Shown here one piece after another: positions 7,118-7,750 of a stretch of 7,750 nucleotides of DNA (position 1 is the stretch's first letter; every line of letters starts with the position of its first letter). A program made the position numbers and the translations under genes. This DNA is from Clostridia bacterium. GTDB lineage: Bacteria; Bacillota; Clostridia; Christensenellales; Borkfalkiaceae. The stretch lies in assembly GCA_900770685.1 (NCBI GenBank), contig CAAGLC010000073.1, positions 1 to 7,750 on the forward strand, written 5' to 3'. A model generated the notes under the pieces. The model worked only from the letters and a program-made list of their open reading frames with translations, was not told the DNA's origin and searched no databases.

Positions 7118-7566
7118 AAATAGCAATAGGATGCGACCATGGTGGAATAAACTTAAAGCCTTTACTTATAGAGTATTTAGAAAAAAAAGGCGTAGAGTAT
7201 AAAGATTTTGGATGTTATTCCAACCAATCAACCGATTATAATGAGTATGCGGAAGCCGTCTCAAAGTCTGTAGCGAACGGAGAATATGATTTTGGTATTT
7301 TGATTTGTGGAACGGGCATAGGCATGAGCATTGTGGCGAATAAAATAAAGGGCGTAAGGTGCGGACATTGTCACGACGTGTTCTCTGCAAAAATGACGAG
7401 GCTTCACAACAATGCAAACGTTTTAGCGCTTGGAGAAAGAGTTGTAGGACCAGGACTTTTCATTGAAATAGTAGAAGCGTTTTTAACTACGCCGTTTTCT
7501 TTCGACGATCGCCACGAAAGACGAGTTGAAAAGATTAAGGCGTTAGAACAAGAAAATTTTAAGTAA
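7114..7566 (+). CDS. rpiB: Ribose-5-phosphate isomerase B
   Basis: This 150-residue protein is a RpiB/LacA/LacB-family sugar-phosphate isomerase. It interconverts ribose 5-phosphate and ribulose 5-phosphate in the non-oxidative pentose phosphate pathway. It begins MKIAIGCDHGG with substrate-binding Asp8 and His9. The active-site loop ICGTGIGMSIVANKIKG (64–80) includes the catalytic base Cys65. CHDVFSAKMTRLHNNANVL (86–104) carries His98 and the conserved Asn residues, and Arg133 and Arg137 near the C-terminus fit phosphate binding. A ribose isomerase is more likely than an allose or galactose-6-phosphate isomerase because the gene sits in the Sua5–YwlE–RpiB cluster and there are no lac or allose genes around. 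Its length is normal for the family. It ends in TAA, 18 nt before the next gene. Confidence 0.95.
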   Translation: MKIAIGCDHGGINLKPLLIEYLEKKGVEYKDFGCYSNQSTDYNEYAEAVSKSVANGEYDFGILICGTGIGMSIVANKIKGVRCGHCHDVFSAKMTRLHNNANVLALGERVVGPGLFIEIVEAFLTTPFSFDDRHERRVEKIKALEQENFK

Positions 7567-7584
7567 AAAGCGTAAGGGGAAAAT

Positions 7585-7750
7585 ATGTTAAAAGTAAAAA
7601 AGGCAGTCATACCTGCCGCGGGATTAGGAACTAGGTTTTTACCTATAACTAAGGCCGTTCCAAAGCCAATGTTACCAGTCTTAGATAAACCAACAGTGCA
7701 ATACATAGCAGAAGAACTGTCGTCTATAGGTATAGAAGAGATAATAATAG
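7585..7750 (+). CDS. galU: UTP–glucose-1-phosphate uridylyltransferase, N-terminal part, cut by window edge
   Basis: The first 55 codons are present, followed by one base of the next. The protein begins MLKVKKAVIPAAGLGTRFLP, continues with ITKAVPKPMLPVLDKPTVQY, and then IAEELSSIGIEEIII. AAGLGTRFLP and the KAVPKPMLPV segment are the nucleotide-binding signature of GalU-type nucleotidyltransferases, which make UDP-glucose from UTP and glucose 1-phosphate for cell-envelope polymers. A closely related glucose-1-phosphate thymidylyltransferase would normally read differently around the second motif (KPMLPV preceded by KAVPK is typical of GalU). The likely ribosome binding site AAGGGG (7574–7579) lies 5 nt before the ATG. 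The gene probably continues the same operon. About four fifths of the protein, including the sugar-binding part, is outside the window. Confidence 0.9.
   Translation, partial: MLKVKKAVIPAAGLGTRFLPITKAVPKPMLPVLDKPTVQYIAEELSSIGIEEIII

Noticed and set aside
7567..7584. Possible terminator or promoter in the gap between rpiB and galU.
   Set aside because: The 18-nt gap has no inverted repeat or T-run and is filled mostly by the ribosome binding site of galU.

Overview
The window looks like part of one long, co-directional housekeeping operon from an AT-rich Gram-positive bacterium of the Bacillota. It is probably an uncultured clostridial lineage. Evidence for this is the paired UPF0237/UPF0210 genes, the Sua5–YwlE–RpiB gene order known from Bacillus subtilis (ywlC–ywlE–ywlF), strong AAGGAG ribosome binding sites 6–8 nt before most starts, and heavy use of TTA, AGA and ATA codons. 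The lineage call is inference from gene content and composition; no rRNA is present.

All genes are on the + strand. From left to right: a Lys/Glu-rich hypothetical gene that may start at the left edge or outside the window (14–292); a two-helix membrane protein of unknown function overlapping it (276–800); an ACT-domain gene of the UPF0237 family interrupted by an in-frame TGA (804–1073); its usual partner, a UPF0210/DUF711 'PFL family' protein (1084–2439); an M3-family oligoendopeptidase F with a TTG start (2452–4203); the replicative helicase DnaB (4216–5676); the Sua5/YwlC threonylcarbamoyl-AMP synthase (5676–6665); a YwlE-type low-molecular-weight phosphatase, predicted to be a protein-arginine phosphatase (6662–7117); ribose-5-phosphate isomerase B (7114–7566); and the first 55 codons of a GalU-type UTP–glucose-1-phosphate uridylyltransferase, cut by the right edge (7585–7750).

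No gap between genes exceeds about 20 nt. I see no terminator, tRNA, rRNA, riboswitch, CRISPR array, insertion sequence or convincing internal promoter. The dnaB–sua5–ywlE–rpiB stretch is joined by 1–4 nt start/stop overlaps, so these four genes are probably translationally coupled. The operon mixes replication (DnaB), tRNA modification (Sua5), protein quality control (YwlE), peptide turnover (PepF), the pentose phosphate pathway (RpiB) and sugar-nucleotide synthesis (GalU). I see no single shared pathway.

The most notable observation is the nonsense codon in the ACT-domain gene. The reading frame continues for 21 conserved codons after it, so one base change explains the break. I see no previously undescribed system here. 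The two hypothetical genes at the left end are the only parts whose function I cannot name.
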